This document shows, in pieces, positions 36,155 through 48,833 of a stretch of 64,000 nucleotides of DNA. The stretch lies in contig OY718804.1 in assembly GCA_963070105.1 (NCBI GenBank), positions 2,334,817-2,398,816 of the forward strand, given 5' to 3'. The notes below the pieces were generated by a model. It had not been told where the DNA came from. It made no database searches and was given only the letters and a program-made list of their open reading frames with translations. The DNA is from Litomosoides sigmodontis. Taxonomy: Eukaryota > Nematoda > Chromadorea > Rhabditida > Onchocercidae. A program made the position numbers and the translations under genes. Each line of letters begins with the position of its first letter. Position 1 is the stretch's first letter.

Positions 36155-39100
36155 ATGTCAAAACGCTCATCACCGGGGAGTGATGATGACTCTCCCGGTA
36201 GATCAGCAGATGAACCTATGTATAATAAGCGGAGACTTGTTGAATTTGAACCCATTCGCATTTGTTCAGTTAGTGGAACGGTAAATTTTCATATAAAAAG
36301 GATTTGAATCACAGTGCAAAACTGCTTACTTGAAATATGGATGCTTCTCCGCATCTGTTATTTAAAAACTGATTATCTTATAACCTGACAATATTCAGCC
36401 AGCCTTTGGAAATTTGTTGTAGTGTGCACATGTTTTTCATTTCTCTTTCTGAAAACAAGAGGTCTCACAGCAGTCAGTTAAATGAGTTGTTTTTTAAATA
36501 ATTATATTAGTTTGTTAGGTATGTTTTGTACACTTTTTATTGTTTTAGTGTACTGAAATACGGTATAATGCTATTAGTGTCATTTTTGCATCCACTGGTA
36601 TACTTTCATATTTTTAGAGTGATATCGATGCAAAAGTATTGGCGGTTCAGCATTGCAAGTTGTCTGAGCGTTTCCACCTTAAGGAACGTCAGACAACACA
36701 ATTGCAGCATCGTGTCGAGCAGTTAGAAAGTAGACAAGCTCAAGATGATGCTATGATGTGCACTATTAATCGTTTCTGGAATTTAGTAAGCTGCAGTTAT
36801 TGAATGTATAAGTGCTTTCAGTGTTCAGTATATTTGTATGTTGTACGTCACACATTGTTGCAGTGTAGTTAGCGCGGCAGAACTCAGATATGAGTGATTT
36901 TCAGTTCGATGAAAATGTCAGGACTTTGCTGCAGAGGTTTGATGCTGAAACAGCAGTGGAAGGTGAAATCAAGAGTAAGTGTTTAGCTGAGTTTCGCGGG
37001 TTTCCAATTACAATTTTCATATTTAGAAAGGAGAGATGATGGAGTAAGATCGAAATTATGCTCTGATCTGATGGTTGGAAAAGCATTATATAACTCGAGT
37101 TGGTTATCAATCCTTTGCGATCATTGCAATAGCAAACGTTGATTTTAAATCCATGTCTATATCGGATTAGAAGTTCTAGATCTGTTGATATTTAATATGA
37201 TGGCTTATATCTCTCACTGTGCTAATGATATTATGCGATTCAAATTTTTGTGTAATTGGACTAATAACATTGAGAATTTAGGAATTCTGTTGCAATTTTT
37301 AAGTATGTTTCAGTGGAATGTGAAGAGACTAAAAGTTTCCTTGCAAAGCTAGCTCACTGGGACGATGGCGAAACTGAAGAAAAATTGAAGCAACGGGTAG
37401 AATTCAGGTTAGTATTAGAATCTTTTAACTATTGTGCATCACTATTTGATTTTCGATTGTCATTCATGATTAGTCATCATGATTCAGCTCTCTTCGTGTC
37501 TTTTAACTGTGTTATACTAATGGCTCATTAGCCTTCCTGATAACATAGGAGCCTCGATTTCAGATTTAATTGTCGAATGTTAGTGTAAAACATATTAATA
37601 TTGCAGTCGTCGAGCAATATCGAAACTGATCCAAGTGTTCGATCATATTACGCAAAGGAATGGAAAAATTGCGGAAATGATAGCATCCTGTTCAACAACA
37701 GAGGACAATGCAGATGATGGTTTCTTATTAGTGGAATTTTTGATAAACATGTCCTTCTGCTGATTTCTGGCTGATTTCTGTTTCATATCTTCATTGCACC
37801 TTATTGAATAGTGTTATTAAATAATGCTGGTTGAGTGCAAAATACCTTAGTTTACACTGTAGGAAGGAAGATACTATGTAAATGACAAACAGCCATATTG
37901 AAGATGTTAACGAGCGATATTTATATTCTTAATCCAACTTTAATTTTCTCACAGGTGCCTCTACATCCGATGGAAGACCAACTGTAAATGCGATGCTGGC
38001 GAAAAGGAATACCGAGCTAAGTCAAGAAAACATAAAACTGCAAAGAATGATTACGAAACTGCAGTCAGAAAACCACAGTCTTTCATCCAAAGCATGTTTT
38101 CGCGATGTTAAATTCCATATTCATTGGTATTCAAGAATTTCGTCGAATTCTGAATTCATACCGTGGATAATTTCTGGTTAATATTTAGGTATCAGCTCAA
38201 GAAGATAAATTAACGATCATAGATACTCGCAAGCAGGAGATGGATAACAGTTTGGAGGAGATGAAATACCAGCTAGAAAAAGCAATGCGTCGCGAGTGTA
38301 AACTTGATTTTCGTCTTGCTGAGGTTTGCTTGCTGATTCATACATTCCTGCGAAATCTGAGATCTTATTCAAAAGATTTTTAATATAGCATTGTTTGAGT
38401 CAGCCATTAAATCGAAATCATTTCCAGTATGTAAAGAAAACACACGAACTAGAAATGAATTTGATGAAAGCATCAGCAGCGAATAGTCCGAATAATACAA
38501 ATAATATGAAAGCAGACTCGCCTCCGACAGCCAATGTGAACAAAGCAAAAGTAAGTCATGTTAACTCTTTATGAATTGCAACTGAATTTAAAATATTGGT
38601 TGGAGATAGCGCTGAAGTTTTGAATTAATAGGAAAAGTAAGATCAATTGCGTTTTTTAAGTCTTTTTTAGTTCAATTACGTTTTAAAAAATTTTGTGTAG
38701 CGAAGTTTTGTGTAAGTATTCATTTTATTGCAGTAATTTTGCATTTTTTCCGAGTATTTTGAATATTTTTGTTAGGCGTTCAAGTCCTTTTTTTTTAATT
38801 CTAGCTAGAAGAATTGGAGCAAAATCTGGAAATCCAAACCGAATTGGCCGCTTCTCGCTTGCAGGAATTACAAGAAATGTTGGATAAGAATAAGAATCTG
38901 ACAAAACAAATTGAAATTTTAAAAATGAATGTAAGTGTTTTAATAGCGTTATCGAAGTTTCGTTCATGGAAATCATAGTTGAAAGTATAACTTGAAAGTC
39001 GTTTTTTTAAGTTAAAGAACATTCCGACGGAAGTGATTAGGACATCTATTGAATATACCACTCTGCAATCACAGTTTTCTTCGCTTTTTACAGAAGCAAA

Positions 39101-42100
39101 TCTAATGAGGTAAGTTATTACTGATATATTGGTCTTTTCAATTTCCTGTTTGACGTTACTTTTCTATAGGATGCGTATGCATCCTGTGCATATGCAAAAT
39201 TTTTCCAGTTTATGTATGCGGTCGGATTAAAATAGCGCAATTTTATGTTTTTAAAACATTATGAAGTGGAAAAGCATGCCGAAGTCATCACATTATAAAT
39301 TTAAACAAATCGATTTTAAGGCAACAAATCGAAACGGCAAAATCGCAGTTGGCGGCTTTACGCAGCGCTCATTCTAAACAGATTGAAGTGATGGAGGTTT
39401 GTCAGGCTTGTACCGTAGTGAATTCTGTGTGTAAGCGCCATTGGGATTTTTTATTATAGCTTCAGCACTTGGAAATCACTGATTTCAATTGTAGGAATTA
39501 TTCAGATTCTGCTTGCAGAGTGAGGAATGCCAGGCTCGTGAGCAAATGCAAGATACGATGAATAGGCATGAAGAAGAATTGTATCAAGTGCGAAGGGAAT
39601 ATGAAATGCTACGTTTGGAATTCGAACAGAACCTTTCTGCAAATGAACAGTCAGGTATCTTTTTTCACGCCTATTCTAATAACATAAATCGTCCCTGCAC
39701 AGAGATCAGAATGAGTGGCATTTCAGGCCCGCTAAATAAAGAAATTCGTCTAATGCTTGCATCAGCAAAAGCTGAAAATCAGCAGTTGAAGCAAGAAGCA
39801 AATCGTTTCAAGAGGAAGTGGAAGGAAGCCGTTTCTTCATTAGCTAAAGTGAGTTTCTAGTTAAGGAAAAGCAAGAAATGTTCGGAGGGAAAATATTTGG
39901 GAGAAGCATAATGGTGCTTTAGAACTGTGCAAATTTTTATGATTTTATCACACTTTGCAGTGTAATAAAGAATTAGAGAGCGAGAGGCGTTATCGTGAAA
40001 GATGTTTGCTGATTGAAATAGAAGACGACAACGATGCTTTGGCATCTCCGGATCAGGAAAGAAATACCATGGAGCCTTCGGAATCCATATTACACGATGG
40101 TGGAAGCTGTGAATACAATAATGAAATTGATGGTGATAACGATGTTGGAGCACATCCAAATAGAGTGATACAGTTAGTTTAATTCAGTGCATTTTTCTTA
40201 ACTTTTTATTGAATAATGTTTTAAAGTGGTTAATAAGACTAAGTCATTACTTTTACTAGAAAAGTTACAGACAGATTTCTAGACGGATTACGGATTTGTC
40301 GATGGCTCTTTGGAACTTTTTTAATTGTGCGGCCTGACTGAGTTTTCTGTTTTAGGAAGCTAAAGAAAAAAATTGCCGATTTACAGTTGAAAATAGATGC
40401 GTTGAATGCACTAACTTCTGAACAAAGGGAACGAGTTGAGGTAATTCGTTTGAAATAAAAAGGAATTTATCAATGGTGGTCATTGCTTATTTCCACTATA
40501 TGCATATTTTTTGTTCTTTTATGTTTTTGAAAATAGAGTTTTATGAAAATTCATATATTCCAGTTGAAAATTCATATATTTCAGTTGTTGGCACGAGAAA
40601 GAAGGCTGAAGCTTGAAAATGAAAAGCTTCAGCTTCATATTAAAAGACTTGTTAGCGCCGATCATCGGGAGAAAATGAAATATTATTCAGACGAAGCACA
40701 AAGAAAAATCAGGCTAGATTTTTTGTTCCTAAATATTTGTAGTTGGAAATTCTATGATATCGCTGTTGATATAGTATAAAGTTGATGTGATGGTAATATT
40801 CATAGTGCTTTCAACTTATACTCTTTCTCGTAAGATTAAATCTGAAAGATTTTGCATCATTTGTAGAAGCCTAGAAGAAACAACGGATCGCCTTCGTAAG
40901 GAAGCACATTCGGCGAGGCAAGAAGAAGAGGGTCTCATGAACGATGTTGAAACTACGGGTCAGGCATTTGAAGAAATGCAGGAACAGAATACTAGATTAT
41001 TGCAGCAACTCAGAGAAAAGGTACAGTCTGATCCTGAAATATCGTGTTTAATGTGTTTTTGCTCAACGTCGTAAAGATGGGAAGTCATATGAGAATAAAA
41101 TGACTCGTTAGTTTTTTTGTTAATTTTTAATTTTTGCTGTTATTAAAGTTCTCATTGAACGGCGTTCAATTTCTCCGTGTTTTATTTTGTAGGATGATGC
41201 GAATTTGAAACTTATGGCTGAAAGAATACGTGCAAATCAATATCAAAAAAAGATAAGTGAAGAAAGAGAGCGCACAGAAGAACGTATTAGTAGTTTGCAG
41301 AATCAAATCGAAGCCCAGCAACTTATGATATCAAAATTGGAGGAAACAGAAAAGCTTGTTAGGCAGAAAAATTCTCATTTAGAGCATCAGTTAAGGTTAG
41401 TTGAATTAAACGGTTTGGAAAATGGATGGTCAAAATGTCGTAGGCAAATTCATTTGAATATGAGTTTATGTACTTTGTAAAGTAGTGGAGTTCGGGAATT
41501 AGTTTTGTTTAGGTATTCAAGTAAGCATACTTTATGAATAGGAATTATTTCGTTAGTTTATTCGTGTTTAGAACTTCAGCATAGAAACGTGATTGGAGTT
41601 CTTTACAATCAATACTGATTGAGTTTTTTACTTTAGATTGATCGAGCAGGCAAATGATATGCATAAGAGGAAAGCAATTGAATGTTCACAGACATCGGCT
41701 GATTACAGAGCTCAGTTGGAGAAGTGCAATAGTCAGCTTAATGATGCACAGCAGGTGCTTATTTTGTATAATATCAAAATTTTATACTTGTATAACTTAT
41801 ATGCAGAAAAATATTGAATGATCGATGTTATTTGTTCGACAGAACTAACTTATTTTGCAGGCTGTAACAACAAAAACTTCACAGCAGGAGGTGGATTCGT
41901 TCAAAATAAAGCGCTTGGAAGAGGAGAGAAGTATCCTAAGAAAGAAATTGGAGCGGGCAAAGAAGATGGAAAAAATGGAAAATTGGGATGAAGTCCTCAA
42001 TGAGGAAATTAGGGAACTCAAGGTTTAGTTTGTTTAATTTTTTGCTTTATTTGCTATATATGTTCGTCTGTTCAGGAGGGAGGGTAGGGATTGGGTCGAT

Positions 42101-42496
42101 TCGTTTCTTTCACCACCGCGGATTTATAAAAATAGGATTAATACCTGCGCTTCTCATTATTTTAGTTAGCAACATATGTGTGGAATCGTGGAATTCCAAA
42201 AGTTATCGAGGTCCTAGAATTTTTTTGGTACAGAACCAACTTAAGTTAGACTTACCACTTTTTACTGTGTCATTGAATACGTGTACAAATTTTTTTCTAC
42301 AAATACACATCTTTCGCAGGATATTTTGACATGTCCATCATGTAAAGTGCGAAGAAAGGATGCCGTACTAACAAAATGCTTCCATGTATTCTGTATGGAA
42401 TGTATGAAGACACGTTATGAGACACGCAGACGTAAATGTCCGAAATGTAACGCTGCGTTTGGTGCGAACGATTATCGTCGGATGTATTTTACATAG
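36155..42496 (+). CDS. rfp-1: E3 ubiquitin ligase Bre1 / RNF20-RNF40 (21 exons)
   Basis: RING ligase that mono-ubiquitinates histone H2B in transcribed chromatin. Exons: 36155-36280, 36618-36785, 36869-36974, 37314-37407, 37607-37719, 37955-38091 (or to 38106), 38189-38323, 38428-38550, 38805-38930, 39012-39109, 39321-39396, 39519-39654, 39703-39848, 39961-40172, 40356-40440, 40585-40712 (or from 40564), 40867-41020, 41193-41395, 41637-41754, 41861-42022, 42320-42496; about 940 aa, near the size of human RNF20. Nearly the whole protein is coiled coil. Diagnostic blocks are [20 protein letters not shown] with [16 protein letters not shown], and a C-terminal C3HC4 [50 protein letters not shown]. 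The start follows ctttttcagacgcttcgtggaa, a likely trans-splice acceptor 13 nt upstream of the ATG. Odd points: a GC donor after 40712, a duplicated acceptor before exon 16, and a 48-nt intron. Confidence 0.94.
40543..40590 (+). repeat. Duplicated 21-bp splice acceptor before Bre1 exon 16
   Basis: The block gaaaattcatatatt(c/t)cagtt occurs twice in tandem, giving acceptors at 40563 and 40584. They are exactly 21 nt apart, so using the upstream one adds seven codons (LKIHIFQ) without a frame change. Confidence 0.85.
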
Positions 42497-44669
42497 TAGG
42501 AGATTATGTTTTTTTTGTTTGTCGAATTTGTTTTGTCGATTAAATGGATTTTAAATTTTACTTTATATTCTGATAGTCGTTTCATAGTTTTAGCTTTGAA
42601 ACCATGGAAATTTTCATTGTGTAGCCTTTTTTCTTGTATGCATCATCTTTTTGTATTTAGAGGTTTCAGAAAAGTTGACTGATGCAGTTTCTTAAGGTTT
42701 CTCTTAATGTTTTCAGCATTTGGTTGAATTAGAAATTTCAATCCCCTTTTCTTTCAATTCTGTTACTTCAATCTTGCAGGATAGAAATTACCGATCGATC
42801 AGGTTTTTATCGATCCGCCTACTGCTTCATTTTTTTAGGTGATGCTTTTTTTTATGGTTGTTTATTATATTCCTTCACATACGACTTGGGCGTGAAATCT
42901 ATATAGGGTAAAACTTGGATTTAGTCCTGAGCACAGGATTTATTGTATCTTTTAATGTGTTGTATACCGTTTGCAACTCTTAGTTGCGACTGCTTCCTTT
43001 TAAGGTTTTGCTGCTACTTATGACGGCCAAATGACTGTTGATGACTTAAACGCAAATTATTTATGGAATTCCTGATTCATTTACCGGTAGACTATGTATC
43101 GTTATTCTCTTCTTGATATGCTCTTGCGACGTGTTTTGCTTATTATTTTGTTTGCTTAAAAAGTTTATATGTAACATAGAATTTTTTTACCACAGTAAGT
43201 GTTCGGAAAAATTTTTCCATAATCGTATATTTTCGGTTCGTTTATGTCAATATGAAATTTTGTTTCTTTCGCAATTGTGTGCATATTTTTAGTTACTAAA
43301 ATCGGTAGTTTATAGTTACATGTTGTATCGCCAGCTGTGTATTTTGTCTGCTAATGACAGCATGCTCAGTTGTGCATTGAGTTAAGAGCTTCTGGTAAGC
43401 GGTTCTTAGCTGCGCTGCCTGTGATTTAATAGCGGTATTTGAAAGATTTGAGCTGCTTGTAAAGCATTTTGGAAGCAGTTAGGAATTTGGGCTATTGTTT
43501 AAATAGGTGGATGTTTTGTGGCGATATAAAACCAATTACGCAAGAGGTTCGTAGTATAAGAATCCGAAGCTCTGTGTGTTCCTTTACTGCTGGCACAATC
43601 GCTCTAATTGAAGCCTTACAGCGCAACGAATTCAAGATATATAGGTTAAGGTTGATGAATAATTCATGATATAAAATTTCCACACGCTTACATATTGATA
43701 ACTTGTTCTAGTCAGATCCATCGGTATTATTGATATAAGTGATTCTTAATCATAAACTATCATACCGGTGGTTGTCGGTTGCATATATTTAGGGACAGGA
43801 AACTCCATAATTAAAACTGTGTTTGGTGAAGGAAAGACGTCAGCAAACCTGTGGTGGCAATTTGGCCGGAATCCTTAAAATGAAAAAATTTTGTTGATTT
43901 TCTTGTGATGAACCTGGGGGTGGGTGTTTGGAAGTAATGAAATTTACTGTTTTAGATCATACTTGGTTGGATTCCTGCGAGTGCTGGATATTTCAAATTC
44001 TTTTTTTCCTATTTTTTTGTTTATAAATAACACCACCAATTTAGAGTGACTCCAGTTTTTTACAGCGCCTTTTTTCAGAGGTTCACAAAGTTGAATTCGA
44101 TTTCAGGAATCCATTGCATTCATTCACACTTCCATTCATATTCACTTCGGTCGTTAGATGCTGCATTTAACTCATTGACTTTTGTTGCATAGATCATATA
44201 ACTGCACCGACCTCAGGTTGATTACCGCGGGACTCTACTTTTTTTGAAGATCACAGTCGGAAAATTAAGGCAATGGTGATTTTAGTTAAGGATGTAATGT
44301 GGCTTTTATTATCAGGTTGACTCTTTATCCAAGATTGATAAATGCAAGAAACGAAAGAAGATCTAATCGATTTGAAATTTCGATTGTAAGGAGTACCATG
44401 GTGTTAATTTTCATGCAAACAGCAGATTACTTTATAACAAAATCGATAATTTTGCTTTTTCTGAATTTATATTCCATCAATGATCATAATAAGCACCAAA
44501 GTTACGGCTGACTGGTATGTCGAAGAAGACCCTGAAATCATTGAAACAGTACTGAACTCTGTTATTTCTTTTCAGTAGAATGCAGTCTTTACGTGAAAAA
44601 ACGGATAGAATTTAAAGACATACGTCTGAGATTTTTAAAAAAGAAATAGGTTGAATAATAACCTTCAAT
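42497..44669. other. Convergent intergenic region between Bre1 and STRAD genes
   Basis: About 2.2 kb with no recognised exon. An attaaa at 42539-42544 is a weak candidate poly(A) signal for Bre1. Short frames at 43469 and 44299 have no domain and no splice context. Confidence 0.55.
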
Positions 44670-47384
44670 TCATGTTATATCTGGAAGCAAAGATGAGAAA
44701 GAACGATTCTTTCTAATTGATTTCACGAAGGGATGAGTCAAAAGTTTTGATACAGACCACCTGAAAAACGCCACTATTCGTATGTTTTGAAGGAACTGTA
44801 TTTCCTTAAAACTAGACAGTAAATACTACTGATTCGTTCAGCGTATTTGCTTTAGAAAAAAGCAGAAATTCTTATCAAGTTCCTAGCCTTTAACAACGAC
44901 AGAAAGTGAGAAATGTGATGTTATTTCGTTTTTTATACAAATTTTGAATTTCGGTACTACTATAAATTGGAAATTTGGAAAAGACTTTTCAAAAAATTGA
45001 TTTTCACCCATATCAATTTATATTCCTGAATTAATAACCTATTCTCTGGTAACGGCTTTAGGCAGTTATCCGTTACAACGTGCAATGATTCGCTGAAACG
45101 CCGCCGTTGTCGAGATTGTTGACCATGGTCCACGTCCTCTAAAAGTAAGATTTCTTGTGTAAAATGATCCAATATCGGCATACAAACCTTATGGTTCAAG
45201 AAATATCAAAAAAAACCCTTAGCAGGAAGAGTTGTGCAGTCCAGTAGCCGCGGTGTTGTTCCTTTACTTTTTTCGAAAAGCATCTGAAAATACTTCCATG
45301 AAAAATATATAACTGAAGCATGCAGTGAAAAAAAATATATGTTAAATAAGCAAATAATTAGGAAAGCTTTACAAAACGACACCTGCAATCGATCCATATC
45401 TGAAAAAGGTGGAAAGCCATTCGCCATTTCACATATCGTTATTCCAATGCTGTACACATCAGATGATAAACCGTAACCATGCAGATCCTAATGAAACTAT
45501 TTCGTTAGTTCAGAAAACAGCCGTGAGAAATACAGGACAAAGCAGGAAATTAAATGTGGTTTTGCAATGACATGCTGTAACGGCTTTTATGAAAAGCAAT
45601 GCACAGGAAAAGATTTATGGAATACCAGGTATTTTTACACTTATCCACCTGTATGAAACAAGGATCTTTATCTCAATAAAAAAAATCATATTTTGGAAAT
45701 TAAAGAAGCCAGCAGAAGTAATTATTTTAAGCGGTTGCACAAGTAATTGAAAGTAAATTTTGCTTGCGATGCTCCTTACATAGTACACATCCAGAAAACA
45801 AATGAATCCTTTTGACCAAACTCATAAATCCAGAATTCAAAAACTCTTATATAGCTCATACCGGGTGACGCTTTGCAGTTGAAACTTATCAATTTTTTCT
45901 CGTTTTTTTAAAAATGGTTTTCATCGTTAATCCAACATACTTGTCTCAATATTTCAGGTGCCAACCATAGCAACTCACTGGAAATTTCAGCATCGAAATT
46001 ATGCAGAACACTATCAGCACCAGTTAACTCATTATGTCGTAAAAATAGGCAGTGACGGAAGCCAGTCAATTTCACAGTGCCCGTTGAATGCAGTAAAATG
46101 TGACTGCATCGTATGGACCTAAAACTTATAGTACGTTCGTATTTCAAGTCCAAAACTTTTGAATTTAGCGCTGTCGGAATTCTCGGATGACCAAGAACTT
46201 CCACTTAATCATTTGTAAACTTCAGGGAATGAAATAAGGAATTATTAAGTGACCAGTTAATTAACCTACTTATATTAGCAAGCTGTAACAAAGTTTTGAC
46301 AAGCAAAGTCACATATATTCTCATTACGTATATATGAAAACCCAAAAAATAGAGAAAAAACTAATCTATGAACGATTTTTTGATCGTGTAAGTACTGAAC
46401 AGCTAGCAGAACATTTTTGAGAACTTGAGCAATAGCTTTTTCAGGCAGACCACATGGATAGTGATTATGCAATACATGTAAAACTGAACCTGAAAATATA
46501 ATGAAAACATGAAGCAAAGAATAATCCACTAGATTCAAAGACATTGCTAACAAAATCTACATAAATCATGGACTCTAAATAGAGTTTATGATTTGTAAGC
46601 CTGAAACACACACGCGGACATTAATGTTTCAGAATAAAAACGACATGGATTTATTTCAAAATTCACTCCGATATCCAAAATTCTCAAGTGAAGTTCATAG
46701 TATACTCCTGTGAGTCTTACTATTTATTCACTCCTTGTTTGTAATCAGAAATAAGAACTAGAATACATAATCATCGTAAAAAAAACAAACAGAGATCACA
46801 GAAAGTTGAGAAGATGTAAACATCGCTTCCTACAGAAATTATCTGATTAACTGAAATAATGCATGGATGCGACAACCACTTCAAAAACCACACTTCTTTC
46901 TGAAATGAATATAATTGGAAAAAAAAAACAGCAGTTTACAACGAACATCCGAAACATTAGAAACACCGCGCCAATTTACAACAGCTAAAAACTGTGCAGT
47001 GCTGCACACATTACTTTTCGTAGCGCAGGACTTTCCTTAAAGCCATAAAGGTTTTTGCATCTTCGTGGCTAGTTTTTTCATGAAAACAAAAGACAACAAC
47101 CTTTATCTTCTCGTAATCTATTTTTTCGGTAGGTAAAATACGTAAAGCGCAAAGGCTTTCATCTGCCAATCGTTTCACAAGAAAAACATCGCTTAGTCCA
47201 GAACATGCTTTGCCTTGGAAGAAAAATAATTCGTTCTAAGTCTCTTCAAAAACTAACAATATCATTCAAAAACTTAGCTGTATTGAAATTCAAAAAAATT
47301 TTTCCTCATATCTTTAAAATATATTTCATATAAATCATTATTACCTAGTGTTCCGCATATAGTGAAATCGGCCAACGACAGCAT
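44670..47384 (-). CDS. strd-1: STRAD-type pseudokinase (LKB1 adaptor), 9 exons
   Basis: Catalytically inactive STE20-like kinase that in animals binds and activates LKB1/PAR-4 together with MO25. Exons in transcription order: 47384-47345, 47213-47101, 46899-46791, 46489-46366, 46118-45941, 45487-45383, 45283-45217, 45153-45039, 44760-44670; 313 aa. Conserved blocks: SDVFLVKRLADESLCALRIL, HPCIISVNQII, LPEKAIAQVLKNVLLAVQYL, CSHILLHSTGTVKLTGF, LLWLAPEIL, DVYSIGITICEMANGFPPFS, LLDCTTLPAKEILL, and the C-terminal ENRWSVSKLLTHPFVK. Pseudokinase marks: the ATP-binding Lys is Arg (CALRI), HRD becomes HRS, and DFG becomes TGF. The C-terminus ends SSLLPDIT, without the WEF motif that human STRAD uses for MO25. 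The start Met is tentative, since the upstream sequence is open for a further 17 codons. The exon 4 donor is AG|ATTAGT rather than GT, and two acceptors are aag. Confidence 0.87.
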
Positions 47385-48833
47385 CACTACACCACAATCC
47401 TTCCTATCTTTCGGCTGCTGTCTTTTTAAAACATTAAATTATACTGCAAAGTATAACGAACGGCTAAACTACAAACATTCCAGTATATTTCATCTCATAC
47501 CTAAAAAAAAACACCTTTGTAATGCATCAAAACTACGTTCATGAGTTACTGAATATTACCAAGAAAAAAACACCACAGAAGATTAGCGAGAGCGTTAGCA
47601 AAAATTAAATTATAACCAAAAAAAATACTGTGAATGACTTCGTTCATTTTGTATGGTACACATGGTAGCATTTAAAAAAAAAGTCTTAGCAAAGAAATTT
47701 ATTGCATAAAAAAATTTTGAAATACTACACATAATACGAAAACAAGAAAATAAAATATGATCATTTTCTGCGAAGAAAATTCGCTGGTCGAAATTGATTA
47801 GAAATGAGCTAGGAAAAAAGTTTCGTAACTTTTTCTGAAGAGCAAAAATTAATAATTATATAAGCGTGAGAAAAGGAAATAGCAAGCAATCGAACGGAAA
47901 AGACATGGATTTAAAGAGACTTGAAATTTAAACTGCTAAAAATCTACGATTAACTTAGACATAATCTCATTCACGGATGTGATCATAATTTGGAGAAATG
48001 AGAACGAATAATGACAATTAATTTTACAGAAGAAAACTTTATACAGAAGAAAAATGAGCAATGCATCAAACAGGAGAAATACCCAGAATTCAGAATTATC
48101 AAGCAACTGTAGAAGTCGATGTGAACAGTATGAAAGATATCTTTCAATAAAAATAAATATTTCAATAGAAAAATTTCCAGTAGCATTGAGGCACACAGAA
48201 CTTTATTCTAAATCATTGAAAACTGAAAAAGAAAACATTTCAAGCTTTAGTACAATTGGTGCAAAAAGATGAAATTTTCTTTTTACAATACAAATGACCT
48301 GTACATATTGGCATCAATAAAATTCTGAGCACCAGTAAGAGTACATAGCAGGAAATAATTACAAAATCTTTATACAGGTTTTTTTGATGGCAAAGATAGT
48401 AACAAAGTTGTTTTAATAATCAAGTTAACAATAAAATAATTCGCATAACTTCATAGAAACAATATTGTATAAATACTAAAATTATGCTACTACTCTTAAC
48501 TTAATCATTACTTTTGCAAGCATCTGTTCTCGAGTTTTATTAGTAATCTTACTTTCGTTTGATATTCATTATTAAAGTACCTGAATGGCGATTACAAATC
48601 AGTTCTGAAAGGTACAGATATCTTGTATTTTTTCAACAAACATATTATTACATCAAAATGATTAGCGAAATTATTACTACATCAAAATGATTAGCGAAAA
48701 TATTGCACATTAACTTTTCAGTTGTCAACTTCACCATAACTCATTCACTTTTAGCTTGCCTCGTTCAACGACCTCCCATTTCTACCACTTTACAACACTC
48801 ATCATTGAGTGGACTTGAGAAAAAAATGGTCCG
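47385..48833. other. Region between EEF1AKMT1 and STRAD genes
   Basis: About 1.45 kb between two same-strand genes. No exon recognised, though a non-coding or short upstream exon of STRAD could lie here. A 29-bp tandem duplication is at 48642-48701. Confidence 0.5.
48642..48701. repeat. 29-bp tandem duplication
   Basis: Two copies of a block containing catcaaaatgattagcgaaa, starting at 48651 and 48680. It lies in the 3' flank of EEF1AKMT1. Confidence 0.85.
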
